NCBI GenBank assembly: GCA_007922225.1
Contig: ML680086.1
Location: forward strand, 5,138,259 to 5,202,258
Source: Emydura subglobosa
Taxonomy: Eukaryota > Chordata > Testudines > Chelidae
Length of the DNA: 64,000 bases
Reading direction: 5' to 3'
Both the position numbers and the translations under genes were made by a program. A model generated the notes under the pieces. The model saw only the letters and a list, made by a program, of their open reading frames with translations. It was not told the DNA's origin and ran no database searches. The stretch's first letter is position 1. The number at the start of each line of letters is the position of its first letter. Below are positions 24,243 to 35,340 of this stretch, piece by piece.

Positions 24243-24416
24243 TGTTATATTTGAACCCAGCAGAGAAGGTGATAGACGTAGACGCATAGGGAGCTGATGG
24301 ACACACAGCTGTCTGCTGTGTTCACTTAATTGTTCTGGCTGCAAAACTAAAACTGACTGAAGCTTCGCCCTGGGGAGGAGGGAGTGCTCAAACATTTAAA
24401 TGGACAGGATATCACA
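24243..24416 (-). repeat. LTR, 3' copy
   Basis: It matches 27173-27353 over its length: GAGGGAGCTGATGGACACAC-like middle, TTGTTCTGGCTGCAAAACT and GAGTGCTCAAACATTTAAA are shared. TG and CA termini are present on the minus strand. Confidence 0.8.
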
Positions 24417-24609
24417 ATCCTCCAGCCTACTTAAAAAAGCTTTTCAAATATATATATACATTATTGTTTACATGGCTGACATAAAACACTATAATCCAAC
24501 TAAAAATTGTGGATGGACTACCACAGACTCTCAAATTGCAAGGGATTATTTTGCCCTGGAAACAGCAACTCACTAAGTAAACAATTTATAACTTCAGGCA
24601 CACCACTGG

Positions 24610-26560
24610 TTTTCACTCTCCCTTGGAATAACGTGGTGATGGTGGTGTAACAGTGTCCTGAACAACAGGAACAATTGGTAGTAAGGTATCAACTGGATCT
24701 GGTACCAAAGTTTCTCCCAATAAGTCATCAAAATTAGGCGTTATAATGGAAGAAGGTTCAAGAGGAGGAACAGAAAGTCCTACTCTAACATCCCCGAACT
24801 CCAGGACTTGTTGAGGGTGAAACTGATCCATATGTCATTTCCATAAAATACCATTGGATAGTTTTACCACAAACAAAACAGGTCCAGTTCATTTTACAAG
24901 TTCTTCAGGTACCCATTGCACTACGCAACCACGCTAAGTCTCCTACTTGAAAAGAATGATGACAAGTCTCATGGCATTGATCAATTTCCATAGTTTGGGA
25001 TATGACTACATGGGAGGCAATATAAGGATGTAACAAGTCCTAACAGGTATGCAAAGATCACGTCAAGAAAAGAGTTGCGGGTGACTCCTAAATAGTAACA
25101 TGTGGTGTGTTCCTGTAGAGAAGCAAGAAATTGTCCAATTTCTGCTGACAACTCCAAATAGTCTTGTTAGTTTTTCAGGCATGCTTAAGTTTTTGTATAA
25201 AGCATTCTGCTAATCTGTTTGTAGCATGATGGTATGGAGCTGAGCGTATGTGCTGAATCCATTTGAAGCTAAGAACCTCTGAAATTCTTCAGAACAGAAT
25301 TGAAGTCCATTGTCACTCACAAAATGTAATGATAAACCAAACCGGCTAAACAAGGTACGAAGATGTCCAATGGTCTTGGTAGTTATAAGAAGTCATTCTA
25401 AAAACTTATGACCATTTTGAATGGATGTCAACTATTACCCAAAACATACAAGCTTTTAAAGGCCCCATCATGTCCACGTGATTACATGTCCAAGGAGGCT
25501 AAGGCCACAGCCACAGGTATAGACAAGATGGGCCAGGATCATTCTGAATTTGCTGACATGTAGTACAGCACTTTGCCTTCATCTTAATATCTTTGCCAAT
25601 CCCTCACCACCAGACATGATTCCAGGCTGTAGCCTTCATCTGTGCAATACCAAAATGACCTTTGTGAAGTGCTTCCAAACCTGAGATTGAAGTGATTTTG
25701 GAATGATCACTCCCATTCCCCATAAGATTTATCTCCATAAGATTCACAGATGATTCACATTGATATGACATGAACTGTGTAAACAGGAGATTCTTTTGAT
25801 CCAGCACTGTACCTTGTAAGTACCATTCCCTTCACAAGAGAAAGCACATCATCCTTAGTAGTTTCTTTGTTGATGTCTGTGCTAGTGATGGGTGAGCTGT
25901 TAATCAAATTGAGATAAAATATTTAGTTCAAAGTTTCGTTGGGCTGATGGGAGCTTGGGCATGGCAGGTGTGACAACCTATCCGCATTGCCGTGCTAAGT
26001 CCCTTTGCTGATTAGAATAATATAGAAATGAGCTGAAAGCAACAATGTCCATCATTGCGTACGAGCAGCAGCTAATGATGGAATTCCATATTTTGGTCCA
26101 GCAAAGTAAAATGTCTGCGATACAGCTAGGTATGGAACTTCTGGATTCTGAAGATAATGGTGAGAGCTTCTTGGTTATTTGTGATTAGTTTGTCTCAGAG
26201 TGGTGATTGTTCATGATGCAAAGGCAGTTGGTTTCTCCATGCCATTAGGAGAAATGTGGGAAAGAACTCCACCTACTCCATATGGAGAAGCATCACAACC
26301 CAGATGAAATGGTAGCAAGGCATCAAAATGTATTAGAACTTCACTGACAAAGTTTCTCTGCGACCATCTCTCTACTTCCCTGATTTCACTGATGGAACCA
26401 ATACCATTCCACTATCATCAATGGGGTAGGAGAAAAATGTTCCTGCATTACTGCAGTAATTGCAGCATATATGACAGTTCCAGGCACAGTTGAAGACAGT
26501 ATGTCAAGCAGCAATTCATATGCCTTCTAACCTATCACTGTCAACTAGCTTGAAACTCTT
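24610..26560 (-). pseudogene. Gypsy RNase H and integrase remnant
   Basis: Reading down the minus strand, 26400-25900 gives RNase H-like pieces (FHTxLYRRHFTL, then CHTCHAQAP). An integrase follows: the zinc-binding start has EALHKGHFG at about 25685 and CCTTCQQ at about 25570. The core has HVDMMGP and VDIHSKW near 25480-25420 and a decayed FCSEEFQRF, then HIRSAPYHHATN near 25245. The end is a proline-rich C-terminus at 24831-24613. Stops interrupt every domain. When intact, integrase would have inserted the cDNA. The HPGI-type and SAPYHPATNG-type signatures place it in Ty3/gypsy. Confidence 0.75.
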
Positions 26561-27152
26561 TGTCAATTTCTAATGGAGTTTCAAGTTACAAATTGCTCAA
26601 AATGCTTGAGGTGCACCACCTATGATTTGCGGTTTTCACTTAATCCACCAACAATGGCCACAAAAGTTGCTATTTCTCTGCTGTCCTGTTGGACTTCATG
26701 CCTCCTAAATGCTTTCTCTCCCATAGGGAAACTGTCTTTTTTGTTACTGAACTAGCTGTGCTTGATCACCCTCTGCTGGCTGTGTGTGTACACTTCAAAC
26801 TGTGGAATTCTTCATTCGACTGTACTTAGTAACCTCTTCTGGCTATTGACGCTTAGTGCATGCTAATGCTGTTTCTCTGCTGTTTGCACAAGGTCAGTCA
26901 AATGGTTGCCTATTTCTCCTTCACTGCTTTGTTTGTAGAAGGTCTGGGCAACAGCTTATTCCTTTGTTCTCTTTTCATTTGCCTACTTCCCCTGCTCTAG
27001 CTAGCTGGTTCACACTGTCCCAGCAGCAAAAGAAGCAGTCTGCCACCTTGTGCCTTTAGGTGAAATTTCTCCCTTTTTTATAGTATTATTTGCTTACTTT
27101 TTCTTCTTCTTCTTCTTATTCAGGTAATGGGAACACTGGACACTTGTGGGAC

Positions 27153-27170
27153 AGAAATTCTGCATCCCCA
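27153..27170 (-). other. Probable tRNA primer-binding site
   Basis: On the minus strand, two bases after the 5' LTR, the sequence starts TGGGGATGCAGAATTTCT. TGG is the complement of the tRNA 3' CCA end, and the place is right for a minus-strand primer site. I did not assign the tRNA. Confidence 0.55.
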
Positions 27171-27172
27171 AA

Positions 27173-27353
27173 TGTTATATTTGGACTCAGCAGAGAAGGA
27201 GATAGACACAGATGCAGAGGGAGCTGATGGACACACAGCTGTCCTCTGTGCTCACTTTATTGTTCTGGCTGCAAAACTGAAACTAACACAAAAGTGAGGC
27301 TTTGCACTGGAGAGAGGGGAGTGCTCAAACATTTAAAGGGATAGGACATCACA
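27173..27353 (-). repeat. LTR, 5' copy
   Basis: It is the direct repeat partner of 24243-24416, with scattered substitutions and small indels that show the age of the insertion. Confidence 0.8.
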
Positions 27354-29690
27354 ATATAAAACAGAGGTGACTAAACCTAACAAGAAGGTGCAGGATCCTA
27401 AGTGTTATCAATGCTCAGACCAGCCACATGGGAAGTATTCTGTCCCATTTGAGGGTTAAGAGGAAAGAAAAGATGGTAAGATTCATTTCAAACATTGTGT
27501 TTCCCCATCTAAACCTTAATATAAGTAACTGTAGGTTATTATGCCAAGTCTCTGCTCTCTAGTGAGACCTCAAGTAACCATATTTTAAATTTTAACTTTT
27601 ATAAATCCAAGCAAAGTGAGTTGAACAATAACTTTAAGCAATTGTTTTTTGTATTCTAAACTTATCCCTTTTGGATCAATCCATTCACATAGCTGGGACC
27701 AAACACTCAAAAGGGCCTTAAAGACAAGCATATCCTTCCTCTTTGGAGAAATATTGGAAGAGTGATAAATGTGTTAAGTACTAAAAACCTAATAAGCATA
27801 AGGAAATGTAATAAGAAATCTTGGTGACTTGCATTGTTCCTTGGTGCAAATGCTGAGCCTTAACCATAGTCATTAACAATTGCTTGCATGACTACCCTGG
27901 TTTGTCTGGTACCTACCTAGAACATGAACACTGGTTGTGTCTACACTTGCTTGTTGAACTGTTCATTGTGCACTGATGTGGTTCAGGATGAATTAATAAA
28001 TTGTTAATTGATTAAGAAGACCAAGTGTCCTGATCTGAGCGATACTGATCAGATTAAAAGCTGACCTGAAAAGAGCCCAGCATTAAATTAGTAAACTAAG
28101 AGTCCCTGGACTCAATAAAAAGGGGGGTCTCCTATTAGATTCCATTCTAATATTTGCTGTAACACTTATCCAATTGGCAAACCTAACTGGTTAGATTTCA
28201 GCTTTAAAATCTAACTGGCATCTCAGAAAATTCATAAAAATTGGCCCCCTTTCATGCTTACACAGACGAGTTCCAGACAGAGCATATCCAGTCTGGCTCA
28301 GCCAGGAGGAAAATAGCTCCAATCTAGGGCCATGGGGCATGACTGGCAAGTGATGGGAGGAAATAAAAGGGCAGTGGAGGATACCAATCCAGTATGATGC
28401 AAGGCCAGTTCAGTACCTGCAGGAGGAGGGAGATGGCCATACTTGGGCTGAAGGCAGTTTATGACCTAAGAATTTTGCATTGATTTCTTCCATTTTTTTA
28501 AAAAACACCCCTTCCCTTCTGACCGAGCCCAGCGTCAGTGGAATTTATTACAAGTCAACAATAGTTTGGGCACAGTTTAATAAGTGATTTAATTTGCAAT
28601 TCATCTGTACTCCACAGGCACTAGGCGCAGGTCTGAGAGCCAAGAATCGCTGCAGCGCTCTCCTGGAGGACGTCAGCCCTGCAGCAGAGTGTTTCTGTAC
28701 AGGTGTTAGCCCACACAACAGCTGCCTTTTATGTGTTTCAGTGCAGAAGTAGCCAGAGGCTAAAGCTTTGGGACCTGGGCTCAGATCCTGCCCTTTCTTA
28801 GGCCTGACCCGAAGCTTCCCTAAATGCTGCAGATCCAGTCAGACAGCTCCACTGCACTCTCCCCTGCAGCCAGCACAGACAGGGTAGATGACACATCCCT
28901 GCACCCTCAGCTGCTCAAACAGTCCCTGGGGAATGTGGACAACTGGCACAAACTAGGGAAGCCTTCAAGCTGTATTAACTCACGGTGTGGGCTGGCCTGG
29001 CCCACAGCAGCCCTAAGGTTGGGAGAAGGCTCAGAGGTAGCTCAAAGCCACCTTTGCATCTCTTCATGTAGACTGCTCTGAGAGCTACTCCGAAGCTGGG
29101 AATCCAACCCCTGGCCTTGTCTGCTAGTCACCAAATTATTATGGTTTTGTCCAGGGGCATGCATAGGAATCAAAATTTGGACTCTTTTAGAGGGGCACGT
29201 TCTGTGCCCTCTGCATCTCTGGGGACAAAGGAGCTCACGCTCCTCCCCACCTCGCTCTCCCCACTGTGCCTCCGGGGCCCATGGAGCTGGGTTTCTCCCT
29301 GTGGCCCTGAGGCCGGAGAAGTTTGCTCTCCCTGCAACTTGGTCTTGGAGTTGTTCTGCACTCCCACCAGTTATGGGAGGATCCTGGGCCCATGCTTGCC
29401 TCCTCTCCCCCCCCCATGCATGCCCCTGCTTTTGTCTCTAAGAAATGTGCTGAAACATTTAAAGGGAAAGGACATGTCCTGATATCTTGGTACATTTGTT
29501 TCTCTGTCCATCTCTTCAGTCTGGGCAGGGCTACCCCTTCTGCTGACTCCATCACAGCAAAGTTTTCATCAGGAATTAGTATCCTGAGATTGTCGATAAA
29601 AATAATAACTGCTTCAGCTGTTGGCTGGATATAGCCAAGCAATCTTCTCTGATTGCACACTCCGATTCTCTCTCTGCAGACGGCACTTGT
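27354..29690. other. Unassigned sequence
   Basis: No supported gene. Part of 28620-29480 is moderately GC-rich with short frames on both strands, none with a recognisable motif. Confidence 0.3.
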
Positions 29691-29699
29691 GAGGCTTCT

Positions 29700-31200
29700 G
29701 CAGCTCTCAGTACCTGGGGTGCTGAAGGAGTTGGCTGATGTGATTTCAGAGCCATTGGCTATTATCTTTGAAAGCTTGTGCAATTGGGGGAGGTCCCTGA
29801 TGAATGGAAAAAGGCAAATATAGTGACCTTCTTCAAGAATGGGAAGAAAGAGGATCCAGGGAACTACAGACCGGTCAGTCTTGCCTCAATCCCTGGAAAA
29901 ATCACGGAGTAGGTCCTCAAGGAATCCATTTTAAGGCACTTGGGAGAGAAGAAGGTGATCAGGAACAGTCAACATGGATTCACCAAGGGCAAGTCATTCC
30001 TGACCAACCTGATTGCCTTCTATGAAGAGGTGACTGGCTCTGTGGATGTGGGGAAAGCGGTGGACGTGATATAACTTGACTTTAGCAAAGCTTTTTGATA
30101 CGGTCTCCAACAGTATTCTTATCAGCAAGTTAAAGAAGTATGGGTTGGATGAATGGACTATAAAATGGATAGAGAACTGGCTAGAGCATAAGGTTCAATG
30201 AGTAGTGATCAATGGCTCCATGTCTAGCTGGCAGCCGGTCACAAGCGGAGTGCCCCAGGGGTCGGTGCAGGGGCCGGTTTTGTTCAACATCTTCATTAAT
30301 GATCTAGAGGATGTGGTAGATTGCACCCTCAGCAAGTTTGCAGATGACACTAAGCTAGAGGGAGTGGTAGATACCCTGGAAGGTAGGGATAGGATACAGA
30401 AGGACCTAAACAAACTGGAGGATTGGGCCAAAAGAAATCTGATGAGGTTCAACAAGGACAAGTGCAGAGTCCTGCACTTTAGACGGAAGAATCCCATCCA
30501 CAGCTACAGACTGGGGACCGATGAGCTAGGCAGCAGTTCTGCAGGAAAGGACCTGGGGGTTACAGTGGATAAGAAGTTGGATATGAGTCAGCAGTGTGCC
30601 CTGGTTGCCAAGAAGGCTAATAGCATATTGGGCTGCATTAGTAGGAGCATTGCCAGCAGATCACAGGAAGTGATTATTCTCCTCTATTCGGCATTGGTGA
30701 GGCCGCATTTGGAGTGTTGTGTCCATTTGTGGGCCTCCCACTACAAAAAGGATGTGGAGAAGTTGGAGAGAGTCCAGCGGAGGGCAACAAAAATTATTAG
30801 GGGGTGGAGCATAAGACTTATGAGGGGAGGCTGAGGGAACTAGGCTTGTTTAGTCTGCAGAAGAGAAGAATGAGGGGGGATTTGATAGCAGCCTTTAACT
30901 ACCTGAAAGGGGGTTCCAGGGAGGATGGAGCTAGGCTGTTCTCGGTGGTGGCAGATGACAGAACACGGAGCAACGGTCTCAAATTGTAGTGGGGGAGATC
31001 TAGGTTGGACATTAGGAAAAAAAAAAAATTAGGACATTAGGTTTTTCACTAGGAGGGTGGTGAAGCACTGTAATGGGTTACCTAGAGAGGTGGTGGAATC
31101 TCCATCTTTAGAGGTTTTTAAGATGCAGCTTGACAAAACTCTCGCTGGGATTATTTAGCTGAGGTTAGTCCTGCTTTGGTTGGTGGTTGGAGTGATCTTC
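29700..31200 (+). mobile_element. CR1 LINE, 5'-truncated (copy A), RT part decayed
   Basis: The reverse transcriptase reads through a few shifts: EVPDEWKKANIV (about 29790), [46 protein letters not shown] (about 30250) and FADDTKLEG at about 30340. The CR1 C-terminal block follows, with [31 protein letters not shown] and [11 protein letters not shown]. The 3' region runs to GGGATTATTTAGCTGAGGTT and stops short of the usual ATTCTATG tail at about 31200. The 5' half of the ORF and the endonuclease are absent, the usual result of incomplete reverse transcription. Stops near 30075 and 30200 disable it. Confidence 0.9.
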
Positions 31201-31731
31201 ATCTACAGTGAAAATATAGGAACTCCAAAGTGCATTCGACCTGTGGGCTGAGCAGTGCTGCACAAACACAGGGTGTTTGTGGAGTGTGAACATTTTGTAA
31301 ATAAAAAAGGACAGCTTCCACGCTGTGTGTGTCTGAGGCATGTGTCTCCCACAACCCTCCTGCTTGTTGTGGTAATCTCACCGCCCGGCATTTAGCACAG
31401 CACAAAGCAGCTGTTGGCTGGCTCCTTCATGCTGCACTTTCCTTGCCTGTGTGGTCTCCCTTTCTTCTTGGGAGAAAATGCTTTGCAAATCTCATCTAGC
31501 TGTAGATTTCTAACAAGATGTTCTGATTAGCAATTCTTACCCAAGTGCTGTGCCCTGCAGCCAAGGGAGTATGAACAGAGAGGAGAGAGGACAGATGCCT
31601 CAGTTTTTAATAAAGCTTTTCCTCTTGCAGGTATAGGAACTGCTTATTGATGGCAGCGGCATTCCTAAAGTTTTTTCTATCATATCATGGGGGCAAGCTG
31701 AAGCTGTTGTTGTTTTTACAGATTTTCTGCC
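31201..31731. other. Unassigned sequence
   Basis: No feature recognised between the CR1 end and the microsatellite. Confidence 0.3.

Positions 31732-31787
<56 letters not shown>
31732..31787 (+). repeat. (TA)n-(CA)n microsatellite
   Basis: About 11 TA units are followed directly by about 16 CA units. Confidence 0.97.
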
Positions 31788-31791
<4 letters not shown>

Positions 31792-32499
31792 AGGCTAGGA
31801 TGCTGCTGCCATCAAGCCCTTGTGAACACAGCAGACTAATATGGAAGCAAACCAGATTTACAGGATGCAGGGCACGGAGAGCGAGAGCCAGCATACTGCT
31901 CACCATTCTATGTCAACAGCACCTTTAGGGTTTGCAGTTTTGCCAATCTAAAGTGTTCATGTCCTCAGTTGGGCCCTGAAAAAAAATCATGAGATTCGTA
32001 AAAAATTAGAAACGTTGGGATCATTTTCTTTAACTTCTGGTTTTGGAACTTCTGGGAGTCATATCTTCAAGCCTCTCACCACAACTCTGAGGGCTAGACA
32101 TCTTTTTATGAGATTCTCACATAATCACAGGACTTTGTGAGCTGGGGCTTTAAGAAAAAACCTTAAATATCATGAGATGGGATAAAAATCACAGTTTTGT
32201 TCGCAGAAGGCTCAGGAGATCTTGTTCCAGTCTTTCTACCCTGAATCTCTCAGCCAGAGTGATCTGTGGTAGAACATATTCATCTCTTCTGCTGCAAAGT
32301 TAGACCCAGAATTCTGCTGCTTATAGGGCCAGCTTGTCCCTGCTTTACCTGTTTGTTCAAATATGTAATAGGAACTCTCAGCTCTTGGGTTGCATCATCT
32401 TAATTAAACATAGAAATGAATGAAAGCACTTCCATACATTCCTGCTAGTCTGGATTGTTACAGTCTTCCAAAGCCTTCAGTCTGTGAGCTCTTCAGGAG
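31788..32499. other. Unassigned, possible unnamed MITE near 31980-32190
   Basis: AAAATCATGAGATTCGTAAA near 31983 and AAATATCATGAGATGGGATA near 32165 share ATCATGAGAT in the same orientation. I recall similar ATCATGAGA-rich repeats in reptiles but cannot define ends here. Confidence 0.3.
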
Positions 32500-32582
32500 T
32501 GAAGAGTTGGGGTTGGTCCTGCTCTGAGCAGGGTTGGGACTAGATGACCTCCTGAAGTCCCTCATCTTCTATGATTCTGTGA
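32500..32582 (+). mobile_element. CR1 3' tail
   Basis: GTTGGTCCTGCTCTGAGCAG, GGACTAGATGACCTCCTGAA and a terminal CTATGATTCTGTGA match the CR1 terminus. Confidence 0.85.
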
Positions 32583-32832
32583 AGGGTGTGTCTAGACTGC
32601 AGTCTCTGGGTGCAATTGCAGCTTGAGCCAATAGACCCAGGCTAGCATTGATCATGCTAGCACAGGTCCAGGGGTAGTGGAAACCCCAGGTAATTCCTGA
32701 TAGAATTGATTCATGCTGCAGCTTGCACTGCAGTGGTTTCACTGTTGTGGGACCCAGGCTAGATAGATCACAGCTCGGATATGTTGGTTCCAGCTGCAAT
32801 GACACCAGGTGATTGCAGTCTAGACATACCCT
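32583..32832. mobile_element. MITE with about 18-bp terminal inverted repeats
   Basis: The left end AGGGTGTGTCTAGACTGCA is the near-exact inverse of the right end TGCAGTCTAGACATACCCT, giving a 250-bp unit with no coding capacity. The ends resemble those of the MITE at 58976-59270. No clear target duplication was found, so the superfamily is open. It sits directly after the CR1 tail. Confidence 0.75.
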
Positions 32833-33549
32833 AAATCTGGTTCTAAGATGGCATCCCATACACATGAAGTTACTAGCTTTTCTGTGATGTTTGAAGGGCA
32901 GCACAGTAAAAATCCAAAATCCTGTTTTGCAAGAGCTCTAGGCACTGTGGAGTGGCAGCTTCCATGTGCCATTTGGAAAAATCCCCATTCTTGGTGGAGA
33001 GGGCCAGCTGATCATGTATTTCATGCTTTTCCCCTTTATTGATCATCTGAAACACTTCAGAGGGGAGCAGACAAAGAGGGCCCCTGAAAACTCCTCCTAG
33101 ATTCCCTACAGAACAAACACCTTGCTCAAGGCTTTCATGATTGTGCCAGAAGTGACAGAGTTTCGGGCAGTCACCTCTAGCCACTTCAACTCACTTGTAC
33201 TTTAGCTCCATCTAAGGATGGGAGGATGCAGTGACAGGCACAGGATGGGGCTGTGAGGCATAGACTGCAGTTACTGGACCCACTTCTAATCTCTCTGACT
33301 GTGCTGTAAATCAAGATTACTGTCACTCCAGTAAATGGAGCTACAATCTGTGAAAGAGGGACAATCCTTCCCTGGCTCCTGGGAGGCTCTGGGGAGAAAT
33401 TCATTCATAGCAAGGAGATGGAAGGTGCAAGTATCAAGCCAATCTCTATTTGAGCTGCTGATAAAGCTGGTTGAAGACAAGCATTTGAGACAGAGGCAGG
33501 GGTCTCTGTAGCTACTGTATTACTCAGCATGAGTAACAATGGCCAGTGG
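32833..33549. other. Unassigned sequence
   Basis: No feature recognised. The short open frames lack motifs. Confidence 0.3.
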
Positions 33550-35340
33550 TCTGAATTAAACAGAATGAAATTCAATAAGGACAAATGTAAGTATTACACG
33601 TAGCAAGGAATAATCAATTGGACAAATACAAAATGGGAAAGGATTGCTTGGGAAGGAGTACTGCAGAAAAGGATCTGGGGTTATAGTGGATCAAAAACTA
33701 AATACGAGTCAATATACTGTTGCTGAAAAAAAAGCAAACATCAGTCTGGGATGTACTGGCAGGACTGTTGTAAGCAAGACATGAGAAGTAATTTTTCCTC
33801 TCTGCTCAGCACTGATAAGGTCTCATCTAGAGTACTGTATCCAGTTCTGGGCACAACATTTTGGGAAAGATGTGGACAAATTGGAGAAAATCCGGAGAAG
33901 AGCAGCAAAAGTGATTAAAGAAAACATGTCCTCCAAGGAAAGATTTTAAAAATTGGGTTTGTTTAGTCTGAAGAAGAGAAGACTGAGGGGGAGACATGAT
34001 CATAGTTTTCAAGTGCAAAAAAGGTTGTTATAAAAAGGAGGGTGATAAATTGTTCTCCTTAACCACAGAGGACAGGACAAGAAGCAATAGGCTTCAGCTG
34101 AAGCAAGGGAGAGTCATATTAGTATAGGAAGGTGCTGTGGCCTTTCTTGGAGCTGGGCCCAAGGAAGGGTTATGAAGCTGGGCAGATCAGGACCCTGCAG
34201 GCCAAATACCCCGGGAGCAGAGGAGTGGGGCCAGGACAGGAAGGAGAAGTACAAAAGGCCGGTCTAGGAGCTCAGTCAGGGGGAAGCTGCTGCTGGAGAA
34301 GGATGTGCCTTCCCCGAGGCTATGGTCTGACCCCAACCCTGTGGCAGTGCAGAGCGAAGACCTCACTGTCCGAAGCCTCCAAGGCCTGCTGGGCCCTAAC
34401 GACTGGAAAGGGCTGCCAGGCCTTAGTAGCTGGGAAGAGCTACCAGAGACCGCTGACTGGGAGAAACCCCTGTGGCTAGCCCTGACCTAGAGGAGCTACC
34501 TGTTGCTGGGGACCCACCAGAGCTGCCTGAGCCCTGCGTGCTGAAGGACCCACCAGGACCCTGTGACCTGGAGGAGCTGCCCTCCGCTGATGGCCCCAAG
34601 GAGTTCCCGGACCTGCCACCAGTGAGGGACTAGTGGGGCTCCCGCTAGTCGTCTACCCCAGCGACTCAGAGGAAGACCCCTGGCTCCAGGTCCCCTGGCT
34701 GCAGGGTGGGAGGAAGTAGCCCAGGGACAGCCGACTATAGTTTGGCTGAGCTTGTGGTCGCACCAGGGTCAGCGTGTTGCGGCTGGAGCCCCAGTGACCT
34801 AGTGGCAGAACCCTTTTGCCACTGATGGGGGCCCTGGGCTGGGACGCAGTGGAGTCAGGTGGGCCTGCATCCCCCTCTCCCCTTCCTTAGCCACCCTGGA
34901 CGTGCTTGTCTCCTCTGAACCTACTGCCACAGAGGATACTGAGCCAGGGGCTACAGACTCCTGGCCAGCTCCACCCCCCCGGGGGCCAGGGACTACAGAC
35001 TTGTAACCCGCTAGCTTTTTCTCCTTAGAGCAAGGTACTGTGGCTTTCCTCGGAGCCTGGGCCTAAGGAAGGGTTGCGATGCCCCTGCTGGGCCATGTTG
35101 CCAGCCTACAGTTAGACATTAGCAAAAACTTCCTAACCGTAAGGGTAGTTAAGCATTGAAATAAATTACGTAGGGAGACTGTGGACTCTTTTCCTAACCT
35201 CTTGTTAAAAACCTCCAATGATGCACACCTGCCAAGGATGGTCTTGATAATACTCAGTCCTGCTTCAGTTCAGGGGGCTGGATTAGATGACCTCTTGAGA
35301 ACTCTTCCAGTCCTACATTACTATGATTCTATGTCTAGCA
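33550..35340 (+). mobile_element. Old CR1-type LINE, split by an LTR insertion
   Basis: The left part (33550-34122) has AATGAAATTCAATAAGGACA, GTTATAGTGGATCAAAAACT and CACTGATAAGGTCTCATCTA, the C-terminal CR1 coding pattern in decayed form. It resumes at 35111 with GTTAGACATTAGCAAAAACT and ends near 35335 with TTAGATGACCTCTTGAGA and ATGATTCTATG. The two parts join in register if 34123-35110 is removed. It is older and more decayed than copy A. Confidence 0.8.
34123..35110 (+). mobile_element. Solo LTR related to the Gmr1-like element at 43-48 kb
   Basis: It is inserted in the old CR1 with flanks ATTAG and GTTAG, a likely 4-5 bp duplication. It shares long blocks with the split LTR further on: a TATA-like GTACAAAAGGCC near 34250, GGAGCTGCCCTCCGCTGATG near 34575, and CAGTGGAGTCAGGTGGGCCT near 34850. 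The opening block (GGTGCTGTGGCCTTTC) recurs diverged at 35034 inside the same unit. Its length of about 990 bp fits the roughly 940 bp estimated for the split LTR. It ends in CA but starts TA, so the 5' end is mutated or misplaced by a few bases. Confidence 0.65.

Larger units (their letters stand above)
24243..27353 (-). mobile_element. Ty3/gypsy element with two LTRs, internally deleted
   Basis: Two related direct repeats of about 175-180 bp bound a 3.1-kb unit. On the minus strand they begin TGTGAT and end ATAACA, and between them lie decayed RNase H and integrase. Intact relatives are 5-6 kb, so gag, protease and most of the reverse transcriptase appear lost or unrecognisable (26560-27150 holds nothing I can assign). 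Integrase motifs resemble the mag/SURL-type branch. No matching target duplication was seen at the outer edges (CTACA left, ATATA right). This is an ancient endogenous copy with many stops. Confidence 0.7.

Noticed and set aside
29235..29783. A 182-codon minus-strand open frame
   Set aside because: No motif; partly antisense to CR1 and lacking any splice or promoter support.
31600..31928. Open frames across the TA/CA microsatellite
   Set aside because: The frames are low-complexity Tyr-Ile and Thr-His runs produced by the repeat.
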